Part shown: positions 42,219-54,810 of the stretch, one piece after another
How the letters are laid out: the number at the start of each line of letters is the position of its first letter
Position numbering within the stretch: the first letter of the stretch is position 1
Assembly: GCA_020721225.1 (NCBI GenBank)
Contig: DYNE01000004.1
Span: 1-64,000 of the forward strand
Length of the DNA stretch: 64,000 nucleotides
Direction: 5' to 3'
Source: Pelodictyon luteolum
GTDB lineage: Bacteria; Bacteroidota; Chlorobiia; Chlorobiales; Chlorobiaceae
Translations under genes and position numbers: made by a program
The notes under the pieces: model-generated
Seen by the model: only the letters and a program-made list of their open reading frames with translations
The model's database searches: none
What the model was told of the DNA's origin: nothing

Positions 42219-44258
42219 CTACGCAGGATCTACCCAACGGCCACGCTCTCTGATCAGTTCGATCAGCCGGTCAACCGCTTCCGCTTCCGGAAGGTTATCT
42301 TCTACCCGATCTTTCCCGACATAAAGACTTATTCTGCCTTTTCCGGAACCGACATAACCAAAATCGGCATCGGCCATTTCACCGGGCCCATTGACTATAC
42401 AGCCCATAATACCTATTTTCAGCCCCTTAAGGTGCAAAAGCCTCTGCTTTATGGCGGTAGCGGCCTTTTCGAGGTCAAAATAGGTTCTCCCGCAACCGGG
42501 ACAGGAGATAAACTCGGTTTTGGACATCCGGATGCGTGCCCCCTGCAGAATGTTGAAGGCAAGATCGATTTCGGCAGAGGCCGGAAGAACGGTTTCAAGA
42601 GCGAGTATATCGCCGATACCATCGCAAAACAGGGCCCCTGCCTGAACGGAAGCATCGATAAGCGTATCGGGACTATCTCCGTTTTGCCCGTTGAAACGAA
42701 CGACTACAGGATAATCGAACCCTCTCTCATTGAACTCCCTGACGAGGTGCCGATAGGCAAAAACCGCAGATCTGGAACTTATCGAGAACGATATCCGCTC
42801 AAAGCCGCCTTCACGCAATTTCTCGGCAAGGCGTACAAGCACCTGCGCAGGAACACCTTCGCCGGTCAGATGATGAACAAAACAAAACTCCAGAACTGCA
42901 GGAGCATCCGGCTTGAGCTGCCGGAGAAGTAACCCTGCATCGAGAGCTTCTCCCTCCCGAATATCAAATCTTGCCTTGGCAACTTTTCGGCTTATTCCGG
43001 CAAGCAGGGAGATGTCGGATGTTGCGGCCGTAACCGATCGTCCGGCATCTCCCAGTTTTGCAAGCAAACCATCAAGGGCTGCAAGCTCTTCCGGACTCTC
43101 GATACGGATGCAGGCAAGTTCCGATCGGATTGCGTCAGGGGATTTTTCAGGAGCAAGTCTCCCGATAATCTCCCGAAAGATTGTGTCAGAATCGGAAATC
43201 CGTGCATGAACTTCTGTTTCGACCCTCGGCATCTCATTGCCCCCTATCGTCATATCTGCAATAGCGATAGTTCGCGAAACCCTCCTGCTGTAACTGAACG
43301 GATCGAACGGAGCCGACAGCGACGACTGAGAGGCCTGACGGCTTTCGACGACATGCTTTACGGGAAGGTGTGCATTATCTCCCCGTATCAGATGGTAGTC
43401 GTTATATTTTTTTACGATTGCGAACCCTACCGGAACCTCGTTAACAGGGTCTTCAGTGAGAGAAACCCGAATGGTATCGCCAAGCCCATCCTCGAGAAGC
43501 GCTCCGATACCCATGGCGGATTTTACCCGGCCTTCATCACCATCACCCGCCTCGGTCACACCGAGATGCAGAGGATAGGGGTATCGAAGTTCAGCATCGG
43601 CTCTTTTGACAAGCAGCCGGTAAGCCTGAATCATGACTCTGACGTTCGAGGATTTCATGGAAAAAAGCAGATCATAATACCCGTATTCTTCACAGATCCG
43701 CGCGAACTCGATAGCGGCCTCAACCATTCCTTCCGGTGAATTACCGTACCGACTGACGATCCTGTCGGAAAGCGAACCGTGATTGGTGCCGATTCTCATG
43801 GAAACGCCCAACTCTTTTGCCCTGCTTACAAGAGGAAGAAACTCTTTCCTGACAAGATCAAGCTCTTCACGATACGCTTCTTCGGTATATTCATTATTCG
43901 AGAACTTCAGCCTGTTGGCGTAATTACCGGGATTGATCCTGATGTTTTCAACATACTCGACGGCTTTCATCGCCGCACGTGCAGAGAAATGAATGTCGGC
44001 AACCAGAGGGGTATCGATACCGTCACGGCGAAGCTGATCCCTGATCTGCTTCAGGTTTTCGGCATCCCGCTCAGTCGGTACGGTAAGCCTGATGATTTCG
44101 CATCCGGCTTCATGGAGACGTCTGCACTGCTCGACAGATGCAGCGGTATCGAGAGTATGTGTGTTGGTCATAGACTCCACCCTGATAGGCAGATATCCTC
44201 CAAGCGCTATCGGACCGAAGGGTACTTCACGGGTGAAACGGCGGCGATAATGATACAT
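42219..44258 (-). CDS. ispG: 4-hydroxy-3-methylbut-2-enyl diphosphate synthase (long GcpE form)
   Basis: MTNTHTLDTAASVEQCRRLHEAGCEIIRLTVP; FISCPGCGRTYFDL; GCIVNGPGEMADADFGYVG. Confidence 0.94.
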   Translation of the reverse strand: MYHYRRRFTREVPFGPIALGGYLPIRVESMTNTHTLDTAASVEQCRRLHEAGCEIIRLTVPTERDAENLKQIRDQLRRDGIDTPLVADIHFSARAAMKAVEYVENIRINPGNYANRLKFSNNEYTEEAYREELDLVRKEFLPLVSRAKELGVSMRIGTNHGSLSDRIVSRYGNSPEGMVEAAIEFARICEEYGYYDLLFSMKSSNVRVMIQAYRLLVKRADAELRYPYPLHLGVTEAGDGDEGRVKSAMGIGALLEDGLGDTIRVSLTEDPVNEVPVGFAIVKKYNDYHLIRGDNAHLPVKHVVESRQASQSSLSAPFDPFSYSRRVSRTIAIADMTIGGNEMPRVETEVHARISDSDTIFREIIGRLAPEKSPDAIRSELACIRIESPEELAALDGLLAKLGDAGRSVTAATSDISLLAGISRKVAKARFDIREGEALDAGLLLRQLKPDAPAVLEFCFVHHLTGEGVPAQVLVRLAEKLREGGFERISFSISSRSAVFAYRHLVREFNERGFDYPVVVRFNGQNGDSPDTLIDASVQAGALFCDGIGDILALETVLPASAEIDLAFNILQGARIRMSKTEFISCPGCGRTYFDLEKAATAIKQRLLHLKGLKIGIMGCIVNGPGEMADADFGYVGSGKGRISLYVGKDRVEDNLPEAEAVDRLIELIRERGRWVDPA

Positions 44259-44295
44259 GTAAAAAGAAAAAATTGATCTCTGACGATTGACTGAA

Positions 44296-44604
44296 TTATT
44301 TGTTGCCGCGGATGATATAGAGAGTCTCGCCCTCTCTTCGGAAATTATACCTTTCGCGTGCGGCTTTTTCGATACTGTCAGCATTGTACGCATTGCCGAT
44401 ACGACGCTCGTTATCGGCAATACGCTGCTGCTCCTGGCGATACCGCTCAACCAGCATGCGATGCTCCGCTTCCATCCTGATTCGTTTAAGCAGACCGTAG
44501 TCATCAAACAGAGACCAGACAACGATGAAGCTGAACAAAACCAGAAATAAAAATTTTTTCGGATTGGAACTGATGAAATCCCGTAAGCCATTAAAAATTT
44601 TCAT
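44296..44604 (-). CDS. Septum formation initiator family protein (FtsB/DivIC-like)
   Basis: N-terminal TM, coiled coil, AARERYNFRREGETLYII. Confidence 0.85.
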   Translation of the reverse strand: MKIFNGLRDFISSNPKKFLFLVLFSFIVVWSLFDDYGLLKRIRMEAEHRMLVERYRQEQQRIADNERRIGNAYNADSIEKAARERYNFRREGETLYIIRGNK

Positions 44605-44717
44605 CGCACCTGCATTCGCGGGTTTAGAGTAATAACGTGTCGAACAATATCAGGATATAAAACGCTTTTCTGACTGAAATACGAAGGGAACCCTTTTACC
44701 CGGATTCCCTCCCGCCA

Positions 44718-46148
<1,431 letters not shown>

Positions 46149-46422
46149 TCATCAAATATCTCTTTTTTTTGTTTATTACGTGATACGCTGTTTTATGCCT
46201 GAAAACATACCGACAGCAATCAACTTCTTTCTTACTGGCCCGCAAGACATCTGGGCCCCTCGAATAACCTGCAGTGAGCGTTTCGAGGAGATGGCGGAGT
46301 GTGAGCGGGAGCCGTAGTGTATAAGCAATACATGAAGGTTCACCTGCGCAGCCAACCGATCGGAAAGTGTAACTGGTTTTAATTGAGGTGCCCAACAATC
46401 AATTCAACATAGGAGTCCTGCC

Positions 46423-48498
46423 ATGCAAGCCGTTCAACCTGAACAACTGCGCAACATTGTCATCACCGGTCATACCGGCTCAGGAAAAACCATGCTCTGT
46501 GAGTCGTTCGCCCTCTCAATGGGCGCTGTAAACCGACTGGGAAGCATTGACGACGGAAACACCCTCTCCGACTATTCATCAGATGAGATCCAGAGAAAGC
46601 ACAGTCTCAATACCAGCCTCCTGCACGGATTCTGGAAAGACACGAAAATAAATATCATCGACACTCCCGGCCTGCTCGACTTTCACGGAGATGTGAAATC
46701 AGCGATGCGGGTTGCGGACACGGTTATCATTACCGTAAACGCATCGACCGGCGTGGAAGTCGGTACCGATTCCATATGGGAGTATACCAGAGAATACTAC
46801 AAACCAACGATGTTCGTGCTTACCAAGCTGGATGCAGAGCGCACAAGCTTCAGCAATACGGTAGAAGAGCTCAGGGAGCATTTTGGTCACCTTGTCACGC
46901 CGATACAGTTTCCTGCCGAAGAGGGTCAGGGACACCATATCCTGATCGATATATTACTGATGAAACAGCTGGAATTCGACCCGGATAAACCTGGCAGCAT
47001 GACTGTTGCCGACATTCCGGATCTCTATCTGAAGAGGGCTGAAGATCTCCATCAGCAACTGATCGAGGCTGTCGCGGAAACCGATGAAGAGTTGATGAAC
47101 AGGTACTTCGAAATTGGCACCCTGACTGAAGCGGAGTTGCGGTCCGGCATTAAGTCCGCTCTGGTAACAAGAACATTTTTCCCGGTTTTCTGTACCTCCC
47201 CGCTGCATATGATCGGTACGGAACGTCTGCTCGATGCGATGGTCAATCTCTGCCCCTCTCCGATCGAACGAGGCCCGGAACATTCGCTCTGTACCATCGA
47301 TGAAAACGAACGACTTCTCGAACCCGATCCGGCAGGCCCCACCGTTGCGTTCATTTTTAAAACCATGTCGGAGCCCAGAGTAGGAGAGATTTCCTATCTC
47401 CGCGTTTATTCGGGTCATATCGAAACCGGGCATGAACTTATCGACGTGCAGACCGGTCAGCTTGAAAAAATCGGTCAGGTTTACACCATTCTCGGCCAGA
47501 AAAAAATCCCGGTAGAAAAGCTCATGGCCGGAGATATCGGCATGGTTGTCAAACTCAAGGACGCTCACACCAATGATACCCTTGCCGACAAGGGAACCAG
47601 TTGCCGCATAAGCCCGATAACCTTTCCTGTCCCGGTCTTTGCCTCTGCAATCATACCCGTTGCTCAAGGTGACGAAGAGAAAATATCCGCCGGACTGCAT
47701 CATCTGCATGAAGAAGATCCGAGTTTTGCCATCGTTCATGATGTCGAGTTCAATCAGACCATCATCAAAACTCTTGGCGAAACCCATCTCGATATTATTA
47801 TCAGCCGCCTGCAGAACAAGTTCAATGTTCAGGTTGAAACCGCACCGATAAAGATTCCCTACCGCGAAACCATTCGGATGACGGCAACAGCGCAGGGAAA
47901 ATATAAAAAGCAGTCAGGCGGTCGGGGACAGTACGGAGATGTCTGGATAAGACTTGAACCATTGCCGAAAGACAGCGGCTTCGATTTTTCCAGTGAGGTT
48001 GTCGGAGGAGTAGTCCCTACCCGATACCTTCCGGCTGTTGAAAAAGGCATCCGCGAATCCATTGCATCCGGTGTACTTGCGGGTTTTCCTGTTATCGACC
48101 TGAAAGCCGTTGCCTATGACGGGTCGTACCATCCTGTTGACAGTTCTGAATTCGCTTTCAAGATTGCGGCCAGCATGGCATTCAAAACGGCATTTGAAAA
48201 AGCCAAGCCGCTGCTGCTCGAACCATTTTTCTCTCTTACGGTTTATACTCCTGATCAATATACCGGTGAAATTGTAGGTGATATTTCAAGCCGGAGAGGA
48301 AAGATTCTCGGTATGGAGACCGATGCCCGTTTTCAGGTCATTAAAGCTCTCATACCACAGGCGTCGTTGGCGACATTCCACCACTCACTGACACGACTTA
48401 CGCAAAGCAGGGCGAAATACACGTACGGCTTCAGCCATTACGAAGAGGCTCCGCAGGATGTAGCCCAACAGGTTATTGCCGAAAACAAACAACAGTAA
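46423..48498 (+). CDS. Elongation factor G-like GTPase (EF-G paralogue)
   Basis: GHTGSGKTMLCE P-loop, DTPGLLDF, KLDAER; EF-G domains III-V. Confidence 0.88.
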   Translation: MQAVQPEQLRNIVITGHTGSGKTMLCESFALSMGAVNRLGSIDDGNTLSDYSSDEIQRKHSLNTSLLHGFWKDTKINIIDTPGLLDFHGDVKSAMRVADTVIITVNASTGVEVGTDSIWEYTREYYKPTMFVLTKLDAERTSFSNTVEELREHFGHLVTPIQFPAEEGQGHHILIDILLMKQLEFDPDKPGSMTVADIPDLYLKRAEDLHQQLIEAVAETDEELMNRYFEIGTLTEAELRSGIKSALVTRTFFPVFCTSPLHMIGTERLLDAMVNLCPSPIERGPEHSLCTIDENERLLEPDPAGPTVAFIFKTMSEPRVGEISYLRVYSGHIETGHELIDVQTGQLEKIGQVYTILGQKKIPVEKLMAGDIGMVVKLKDAHTNDTLADKGTSCRISPITFPVPVFASAIIPVAQGDEEKISAGLHHLHEEDPSFAIVHDVEFNQTIIKTLGETHLDIIISRLQNKFNVQVETAPIKIPYRETIRMTATAQGKYKKQSGGRGQYGDVWIRLEPLPKDSGFDFSSEVVGGVVPTRYLPAVEKGIRESIASGVLAGFPVIDLKAVAYDGSYHPVDSSEFAFKIAASMAFKTAFEKAKPLLLEPFFSLTVYTPDQYTGEIVGDISSRRGKILGMETDARFQVIKALIPQASLATFHHSLTRLTQSRAKYTYGFSHYEEAPQDVAQQVIAENKQQ

Positions 48499-48558
48499 AC
48501 GCTTTTCACTCTTCCCGGAACTCCCTTGCGATATGAGGAGTCCCGGGAAGAGATGAAG

Positions 48559-49365
48559 TCAGAGTTTTCCCGTCATCGATTTGATTTTAAGCCTCCAGAC
48601 TATCCAGATCGCTTCCCGTATATTCTTTCTGGTCATTTTTGATTTGCCTACCGTTCTGTCAGTAAAAACGATAGGCACCTCCCGAATGATAAATCCCTTT
48701 TTCCAGGCTCTGAAGTTCATCTCGATCTGAAAAGAATACCCTTCGGAATATATCCGGTCAAGATCGAGAGCTTCAAGGACTTTCCGATCAAAGCATTTAA
48801 AACCGCTGGTAGGATCAAAAACAGGCATACCGGTAATCACCCTAGTATAAACGCTTGCAAGTTTGGACAGAATCAGTCGTCCGAGCGGCCAGTTCACGAC
48901 GTTGACGGTATTATTCATATATCGTGATCCGATTACCAGATCAGCTGACGTCATGGTATCGAGCAACGATCCGAGCGATGCAGGATCGTGAGACAGATCG
49001 GCATCCATCTCGATGATATAGCGATATCCCAGCTTCAGAGCGTGATGGAATCCTGCAAGATATGCCGTCCCGAGCCCCAGCTTGCTCATGCGCATTAGCA
49101 GATTAAGCCCGGGACAGGAGGGCATGAGCTGTTTGACAATACCTGCCGTTCCGTCAGGAGAGTTATCGTCGATAACGAGAATATCAACTCTCGAAGGGTA
49201 GAGCGAAAAAACCGTCCTGATAACCCGGGCAACATTCTCGGACTCATTGTATGTAGGTATAAGAACGATCGATGATGATTGAGTCCTTTTATGCAACGGC
49301 GGATTCATTTCGTTTTTCAGGCTTGCATGTGTATTGATTGCAACTGTCATAGGTACAGGCTTCAA
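48559..49365 (-). CDS. Polyprenol/dolichol-phosphate mannosyltransferase-like glycosyltransferase, GT2
   Basis: VLIPTYNESENVARVIRTVF, DDNSPDGTA, EMDADLSHDP. Confidence 0.88.
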   Translation of the reverse strand: MKPVPMTVAINTHASLKNEMNPPLHKRTQSSSIVLIPTYNESENVARVIRTVFSLYPSRVDILVIDDNSPDGTAGIVKQLMPSCPGLNLLMRMSKLGLGTAYLAGFHHALKLGYRYIIEMDADLSHDPASLGSLLDTMTSADLVIGSRYMNNTVNVVNWPLGRLILSKLASVYTRVITGMPVFDPTSGFKCFDRKVLEALDLDRIYSEGYSFQIEMNFRAWKKGFIIREVPIVFTDRTVGKSKMTRKNIREAIWIVWRLKIKSMTGKL

Positions 49366-49403
49366 AAAAAAAGCATTGCTCCCGAAGGAGCAATGCTTTT
49401 TTT
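49364..49403 (-). terminator. Terminator downstream of pscB
   Basis: aaaaaaagcattgctcc-cgaa-ggagcaatgcttttttt. Confidence 0.88.
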
Positions 49404-49428
49404 GGTATCAGGCAGAACTGAGAGTTTC

Positions 49429-50127
49429 CTATCGGACTTCACGGTGAAAACGATGAAGAAACCTCAAATCAAAATCAAGTCTCTCTGGCGGTGTATAAGA
49501 AAAATCCAGTATCTGACCATCAGGGAGTACCTCTATAAGCGCTCCTGATGGACACTCGTCACCGGAGAAGCATGCCGAACAGGAAATACAGGCATCCTGA
49601 TCGACATAACATCTGAAACCACCCTCCTGAACATCTCCATAGAATTTGTACCCGATAGCATTTACCTTTGGAGGACATTTATCGAGGCACAAACCGCATC
49701 CCACACAGAGATTTTCAATAATAAAATAATGCTTTTTCGCTCTTGGGGCCGCCTTTGCGACTGGAGCCCCTTTCGGAGCCGGAGCCGTACCGGCAACTGG
49801 TGCCGCTTTAGCGGCAGGAGCCGCAGGTTTTGCCCCTGGTGCTGGTTTAGCTCCTCCGGGAGCCGGTTTAGGCGCAGCCTTCGGAGCGGCTTTTTTTACA
49901 GGAAGCGCCGATTCCTGACGGATACCGGTCCTCCCAAGATTGACATTCAAGGCTTCAAGTCGAAGCTTTCCCGATGTCGGCTTCGGTGCTGATGCCTTTG
50001 GTTTAGCCTGATCCTGCTTTGCTGCCGGCGTCGCAGCTTTTGGAGCTACAGATGCTTTCGGAGCTGCCGGAGCTGCTTTTGAGGCAGGCTTTGGAGATAT
50101 ATCTGGCTGTTTAACAGGCTCGGCCAT
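49429..50127 (-). CDS. pscB: Photosystem P840 reaction centre iron-sulfur protein PscB
   Basis: Pro/Ala-rich N-terminus and CVGCGLCLDKCPP / CISCSACFSGDECP clusters, downstream of pscA. Confidence 0.93.
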   Translation of the reverse strand: MAEPVKQPDISPKPASKAAPAAPKASVAPKAATPAAKQDQAKPKASAPKPTSGKLRLEALNVNLGRTGIRQESALPVKKAAPKAAPKPAPGGAKPAPGAKPAAPAAKAAPVAGTAPAPKGAPVAKAAPRAKKHYFIIENLCVGCGLCLDKCPPKVNAIGYKFYGDVQEGGFRCYVDQDACISCSACFSGDECPSGALIEVLPDGQILDFSYTPPERLDFDLRFLHRFHREVR

Positions 50128-50215
50128 AAAAACCCTCCTCTTAAATTGACAATGGTAAAAGTATTAACAGGCCAAAAGAAATCCGGAGGGGCATCGCCCC
50201 CCCGGAATGAATCAC

Positions 50216-52411
50216 TCAGGCTACCAGCTTGATCAGGAAATCCACAACCTGAGTCAGCATCTGCTGTCCGGAAACAGCCGCTTCAGCTACCGGCGGTGGC
50301 AGCGGCGAATCAGTCTGATAGAATCCGTTACCTATGAAGAGGAAGACCAGCATAAAGGTACCGCCGAAATAGAGGAAAGTACCGGCCAGCTTTGAATCGG
50401 AAATCGTCAGCACAGGGAAACGGAACGTAACGTCTCTGTTCAGGAACTTCTTGCCGAACCAACGGATGGTACGGGTCTGAATATCGGCGCCTTCAAGACG
50501 GGATCCGCGATCTTCGAACCATACGGCGAAGCTGATGAACCAGATCAGGTGACCGATCATGAGAATCACCGAAAGGTGAGAACTCGAGAAAATCGTCACG
50601 GTCTCTGTCCAGAAATAATAGAAGATGCCCGAAGTATAGTGATGAGCAAGACCGGCAACGGAATCCCAGGCTTTCGCGTCGGCAACAGGCACACCGTACA
50701 TCATTGAAGCGATCCATGCACCGTCAATGTACCAGCAGACTGCAGAAAGACCCTTTACTCCCCAAAGCATGGCAAACCAGAGCTGATCCTGAATGGAAAC
50801 ACCGCAGGTACCACCATAAACAGGGCCGAGACATGGGAATGAATACGAGTTCTTCTTCAGTCCAAGATCATCCCACAATGGAGAAGTATGGGAGAAGAAT
50901 GCGATACGTACAAGTGCGATCAGCGAGAAAAGTGAACCGGCAGTTATAACATGGGCCATAACCCAGTCATTGATGCTCGGATCGGTAAACATCCACTGGA
51001 AAATCGGAAGCGGTTTCAGCCAGTAGAACGACATCATGATGTTTGTGCCGAAAATATTCAGCTCACAGATGGTGTTCCAGACGATTACGGCATAAACGGA
51101 AAGCATGGTTGCAAAACAGAGCGCCATGACGGTACCGAGAATCTTGACCTGAACTTCCTGGTCGCGTCCTTTGGTGATCCAGATGGATTTGATCTGATTG
51201 TAAAGACCGTTCAGCTGAATCTTGAGGAGATACTGACCGCCATGATAAACACCGGCAAAAACATAGAGTACGCCGCAGATGATATGGTTGAAGGTTATCA
51301 GATTGATGACCACTCTTGACATACCGAATGCCTGGCCGTTCTTCGGAAGAATAGCATAAGGGGCAAACTCAACGAACTCTTTCTTTCCCGAGATGATTCT
51401 GCCACCTTCCTGTACGAAGTCGTAGCTTACACGGTTGAACGGTTCGCCGTAAAGGTAGAAGACGAGATTGTCGAGCTCCTTGTAATACGCATGGAAAGAT
51501 GGCTGCTGGAAAGCGACGAAAGCAATGACACCGAGTGCTATGTTGATGTATCCGATAGCAGTAAGGTGAACGGAAAATGCCGCCTTCATATCATCATTGA
51601 GGTGAATGGCTGCATTTGGAGGATTGTTCCACCAGTAGATGCCGAGTGCGAAAAAGAGCACCGCGAACACGAACGACATAAACGGCTCTGAATTGATGGT
51701 CTGGAAATCGGGAACAGGAGGAATGCCGAGAGCAAACCACATCACAAGACCCCAGCCGAGAAAAAGCAGAGACATGTAAACGGTGTGTGGTCCGAGAGCA
51801 TCCTTGTAGGTCTTTGCGCTTGTACCGTTGAAGGCCATGTCACCGAACTTTCCGAGAAAACGGAAGTCGCGGAAGTTGCCCGCCCTGCCGGTAAACGGAT
51901 TGGTCAGGTTGTGAGTCCAGTGCCTCCAGCCTCCGAAAAGCAGAATTGAACCGGAAATGACGTGAAGGAGAGCCCAGCCGAGAAGGTTAATGGCTGCCTG
52001 CTCAAGATCGGCAGTTTTCGTGCTGTACGTATCGATACCGAGAGAGACCATCCTCGGCTTGATAGTAAGATAGAACCAGTTATCGTGAAAACCGGCATAA
52101 CCACCCGGAAATACCTGAATTCCGGAGATGTAGTAGATGGCCATGAGAAAGCCCATAACCCCGAGAAGGGCCAGATGACCGCCGACTACCTGTTCGTCGT
52201 CCAGCTTGTCGGTATCAAATACCTGATACCACTTCGTCGTTCTCGTTTCTGTTCTCTGGAACAGAAATCTCCTCATTTTGGCAGCGTCCTGTTCCTTGAT
52301 GACAGACGGTCCGCCTGGTGCGCCGTTTCCCTTTGGAGAAGGAGCATTCCCCTTGGGAGGTGGGACAGATCCCTTTGGCTTGACTCCTGCAGGATTCACT
52401 TGTTCAGCCAT
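50216..52411 (-). CDS. pscA: Photosystem P840 reaction centre large subunit PscA
   Basis: Type I reaction centre protein; FPCLGPVYGGTCGVSIQDQLWFAMLWGVKG Fx-cluster region. Confidence 0.95.
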   Translation of the reverse strand: MAEQVNPAGVKPKGSVPPPKGNAPSPKGNGAPGGPSVIKEQDAAKMRRFLFQRTETRTTKWYQVFDTDKLDDEQVVGGHLALLGVMGFLMAIYYISGIQVFPGGYAGFHDNWFYLTIKPRMVSLGIDTYSTKTADLEQAAINLLGWALLHVISGSILLFGGWRHWTHNLTNPFTGRAGNFRDFRFLGKFGDMAFNGTSAKTYKDALGPHTVYMSLLFLGWGLVMWFALGIPPVPDFQTINSEPFMSFVFAVLFFALGIYWWNNPPNAAIHLNDDMKAAFSVHLTAIGYINIALGVIAFVAFQQPSFHAYYKELDNLVFYLYGEPFNRVSYDFVQEGGRIISGKKEFVEFAPYAILPKNGQAFGMSRVVINLITFNHIICGVLYVFAGVYHGGQYLLKIQLNGLYNQIKSIWITKGRDQEVQVKILGTVMALCFATMLSVYAVIVWNTICELNIFGTNIMMSFYWLKPLPIFQWMFTDPSINDWVMAHVITAGSLFSLIALVRIAFFSHTSPLWDDLGLKKNSYSFPCLGPVYGGTCGVSIQDQLWFAMLWGVKGLSAVCWYIDGAWIASMMYGVPVADAKAWDSVAGLAHHYTSGIFYYFWTETVTIFSSSHLSVILMIGHLIWFISFAVWFEDRGSRLEGADIQTRTIRWFGKKFLNRDVTFRFPVLTISDSKLAGTFLYFGGTFMLVFLFIGNGFYQTDSPLPPPVAEAAVSGQQMLTQVVDFLIKLVA

Positions 52412-52811
52412 TGTATTCTCTCCTTTGTTTGGTCGTATTTCAGGTTGAAGAAACCGAAAAGAAAATCTATGCGTTATGCCATTACGCTGCCAGTATACAC
52501 CGGCTTGGTTTTCAGATAAAAAAGCACATGAAAGATGATGCCCTCAGAAAAGCTGACAAGGCAACCGTCATGTGCGCTTCACGAAAAACAGAACCATTGA
52601 TTCTTAAAGGCTGTATGCCCGATTATTCAACTGACATAGTAGCAAATAAAATAAGAAAAATTATTTAATAATAAATTTTTTTGGCGTGGCATTAACACTC
52701 CCGTGCTGTATTTTACGGCCTCTAAGTTGTTGTACAGCCTTGAATTTCATAGCCAGATAACTGCGGCATACATTATCACTACATCATAACGAGAATAACA
52801 GCGCATTTGAC

Positions 52812-53630
52812 ATGCAGATCCATTTCACCAAGCTCTCGGGAGCGGGGAACGATTTCATCGTTATAGACAGCAGAAATCATCCCGTTCATTTAAGCACAGC
52901 CCGGATTAAAGCCTTGTGCACCAGAAGAACCGGCATCGGCGCCGATGGCCTCATCCTTATTGAGCCCTCTCAGTATCTCGATTTCAGCATGAAATACTAT
53001 AATGCTGACGGCTTGCCCGGATCGATGTGCGGCAACGGCGGAAGGTGCGCCGTTTATTTTGCGCACTCCACAGGCGTTCCCTCCGCCGATCAGGGCAGAT
53101 ATTCTTTTGAAGCCAATGGTAATCGCTATGAAGCCGAGGTAACCGGAAAAGAAACGGTGCGACTGCACATGCTCGATCCCGAGGATTTCCGTAATGCCAT
53201 TGCCGTTGAAGGGTTCAATTGTCACTATGTCAATACCGGCTCGCCGCATGCCGTCATATATATCGAGAGCCGGAAACTTGAAGAACTTGATGTATCCGGC
53301 CATGGAAAAGCCATCAGACTGAGGACGGATGTTTTTCCTGGAGGAACCAATGTGAATTTTCTTGAGATCACCGCCCCCGACAGCATCACTTTAAGAACAT
53401 TCGAGCGGGGCGTTGAGGATGAAACACTTGCCTGTGGAACCGGCGCGGTTGCGGCTGCTCTCATGAGCTTTCGGCTCGGAAAAGTCTCCTCTTCACCGGT
53501 AAAAGTAAAAGTCCAAAGCGGCGACACTCTCGAAGTCGCATTCAGTGAAGATCTGAAATCAGTAACGCTCACCGGCCCGGCAAAAATCATCTACAGAGGC
53601 ACTGCGGAAGTGCAGAACGATGGTCTGTAA
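52812..53630 (+). CDS. dapF: Diaminopimelate epimerase
   Basis: KLSGAGNDFIVIDSR, GSMCGNGGRCAVYFA, ERGVEDETLACGTGAVAAAL. Confidence 0.95.
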   Translation: MQIHFTKLSGAGNDFIVIDSRNHPVHLSTARIKALCTRRTGIGADGLILIEPSQYLDFSMKYYNADGLPGSMCGNGGRCAVYFAHSTGVPSADQGRYSFEANGNRYEAEVTGKETVRLHMLDPEDFRNAIAVEGFNCHYVNTGSPHAVIYIESRKLEELDVSGHGKAIRLRTDVFPGGTNVNFLEITAPDSITLRTFERGVEDETLACGTGAVAAALMSFRLGKVSSSPVKVKVQSGDTLEVAFSEDLKSVTLTGPAKIIYRGTAEVQNDGL

Positions 53631-53788
53631 ATTCCGGTAAACGTTTTGATGAAGCTAACATGCAGAAAAGGGAACGCTGGTGATCGACTTGATCCTGTCG
53701 GTGGAATGAGTGCAATAAACCGTAAAATCATCGCTATATTATATAGTTTAGCTGCAATGGATATCCAACACGTTCTGAATTCTCTTTC

Positions 53789-54646
53789 ATGAATCCTGAA
53801 ATCCGATACCCTGCCGTTGCTGAAGCATTTTATCCTGCGGATATCCGGGAACTTGAAACCCTGATCACCTCCCTGCTCCAACATGTAAAACCCGAATACA
53901 AAAAAAGAAAAAAGATCAGGGCGATCGTGACACCTCATTCGGGTTATCTGTACAGCGGATCAATTGCCGCATGCGCCTACAAGGCCATAGCCGGCAGCAC
54001 CTTCAAAAACGTATTTCTTATGGGCCATGCCCATGCCTATCTTTTTGAAGGTGTTGCGCTCGACTCACATAAAGCCTGGCATACGCCTCTCGGCAACGTA
54101 CCGGTCAATACCGCCATGAACGCCCGCCTTATCGAGCTTGCGCCTCAACTTGTTCATGAGTTGAACATTGCCCATCATTCCGACCATACCCTTGAGGTTC
54201 AGATCCCGTTTCTGCTCCGGACGCTCAAGCCGGGCTTCTCCATCGTACCTGTGCTTTTCGGTGAAAATGCTATTGACGTTCACCTCAAAACAGCAGATTT
54301 ACTGCTCCCCCTGCTGAATCCTGACGACCTGCTCGTTGTCAGTACAGACCTGTCGCACTATCCCGCATACCGTGATGCCAATACGATAGACCGGTTAACT
54401 CTCGAACACATCGTAAGCAGCGACATTGATGGCCTTGAAGAACATGAGCGAAGAACCATAAACAAAAACTCTTCTGACGAAATCAGTCTCTGCTGCAGTC
54501 CCGACGCACTGAAAACGCTCCTGATCATCGCGGGGAGGCTTGGCTGGCATGCAGAAAAACTATGCTACAACAACAGCGGCGACACACCTCATGACGACAA
54601 AATGAATGTTGTCGGTTTCGGAACAGTGATCTTCTTCGAGTCCTGA
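53789..54646 (+). CDS. Memo family protein (AmmeMemoRadiSam system protein B)
   Basis: [32 protein letters not shown]. Confidence 0.88.
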   Translation: MNPEIRYPAVAEAFYPADIRELETLITSLLQHVKPEYKKRKKIRAIVTPHSGYLYSGSIAACAYKAIAGSTFKNVFLMGHAHAYLFEGVALDSHKAWHTPLGNVPVNTAMNARLIELAPQLVHELNIAHHSDHTLEVQIPFLLRTLKPGFSIVPVLFGENAIDVHLKTADLLLPLLNPDDLLVVSTDLSHYPAYRDANTIDRLTLEHIVSSDIDGLEEHERRTINKNSSDEISLCCSPDALKTLLIIAGRLGWHAEKLCYNNSGDTPHDDKMNVVGFGTVIFFES

Positions 54647-54810
54647 AACAGATCAGAAACACTGTCTCACCGACAGTGAACTCACAAAAAATCGGACGGC
54701 ACTATTGTTTTACTATTATAAGCCCTCAGAGCAATGGGAATGGCTGCTTTGCAAAAGAAAAAACCCTTCACTCAACCTGTTGCCGCATCATTCAGCTCAA
54801 ACACACAATC

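Noticed and set aside
44259-44591. N-terminal extension of the ispG ORF
   Set aside because: Overlaps the FtsB/DivIC-like CDS in another frame; IspG similarity begins at the Met at 44258.
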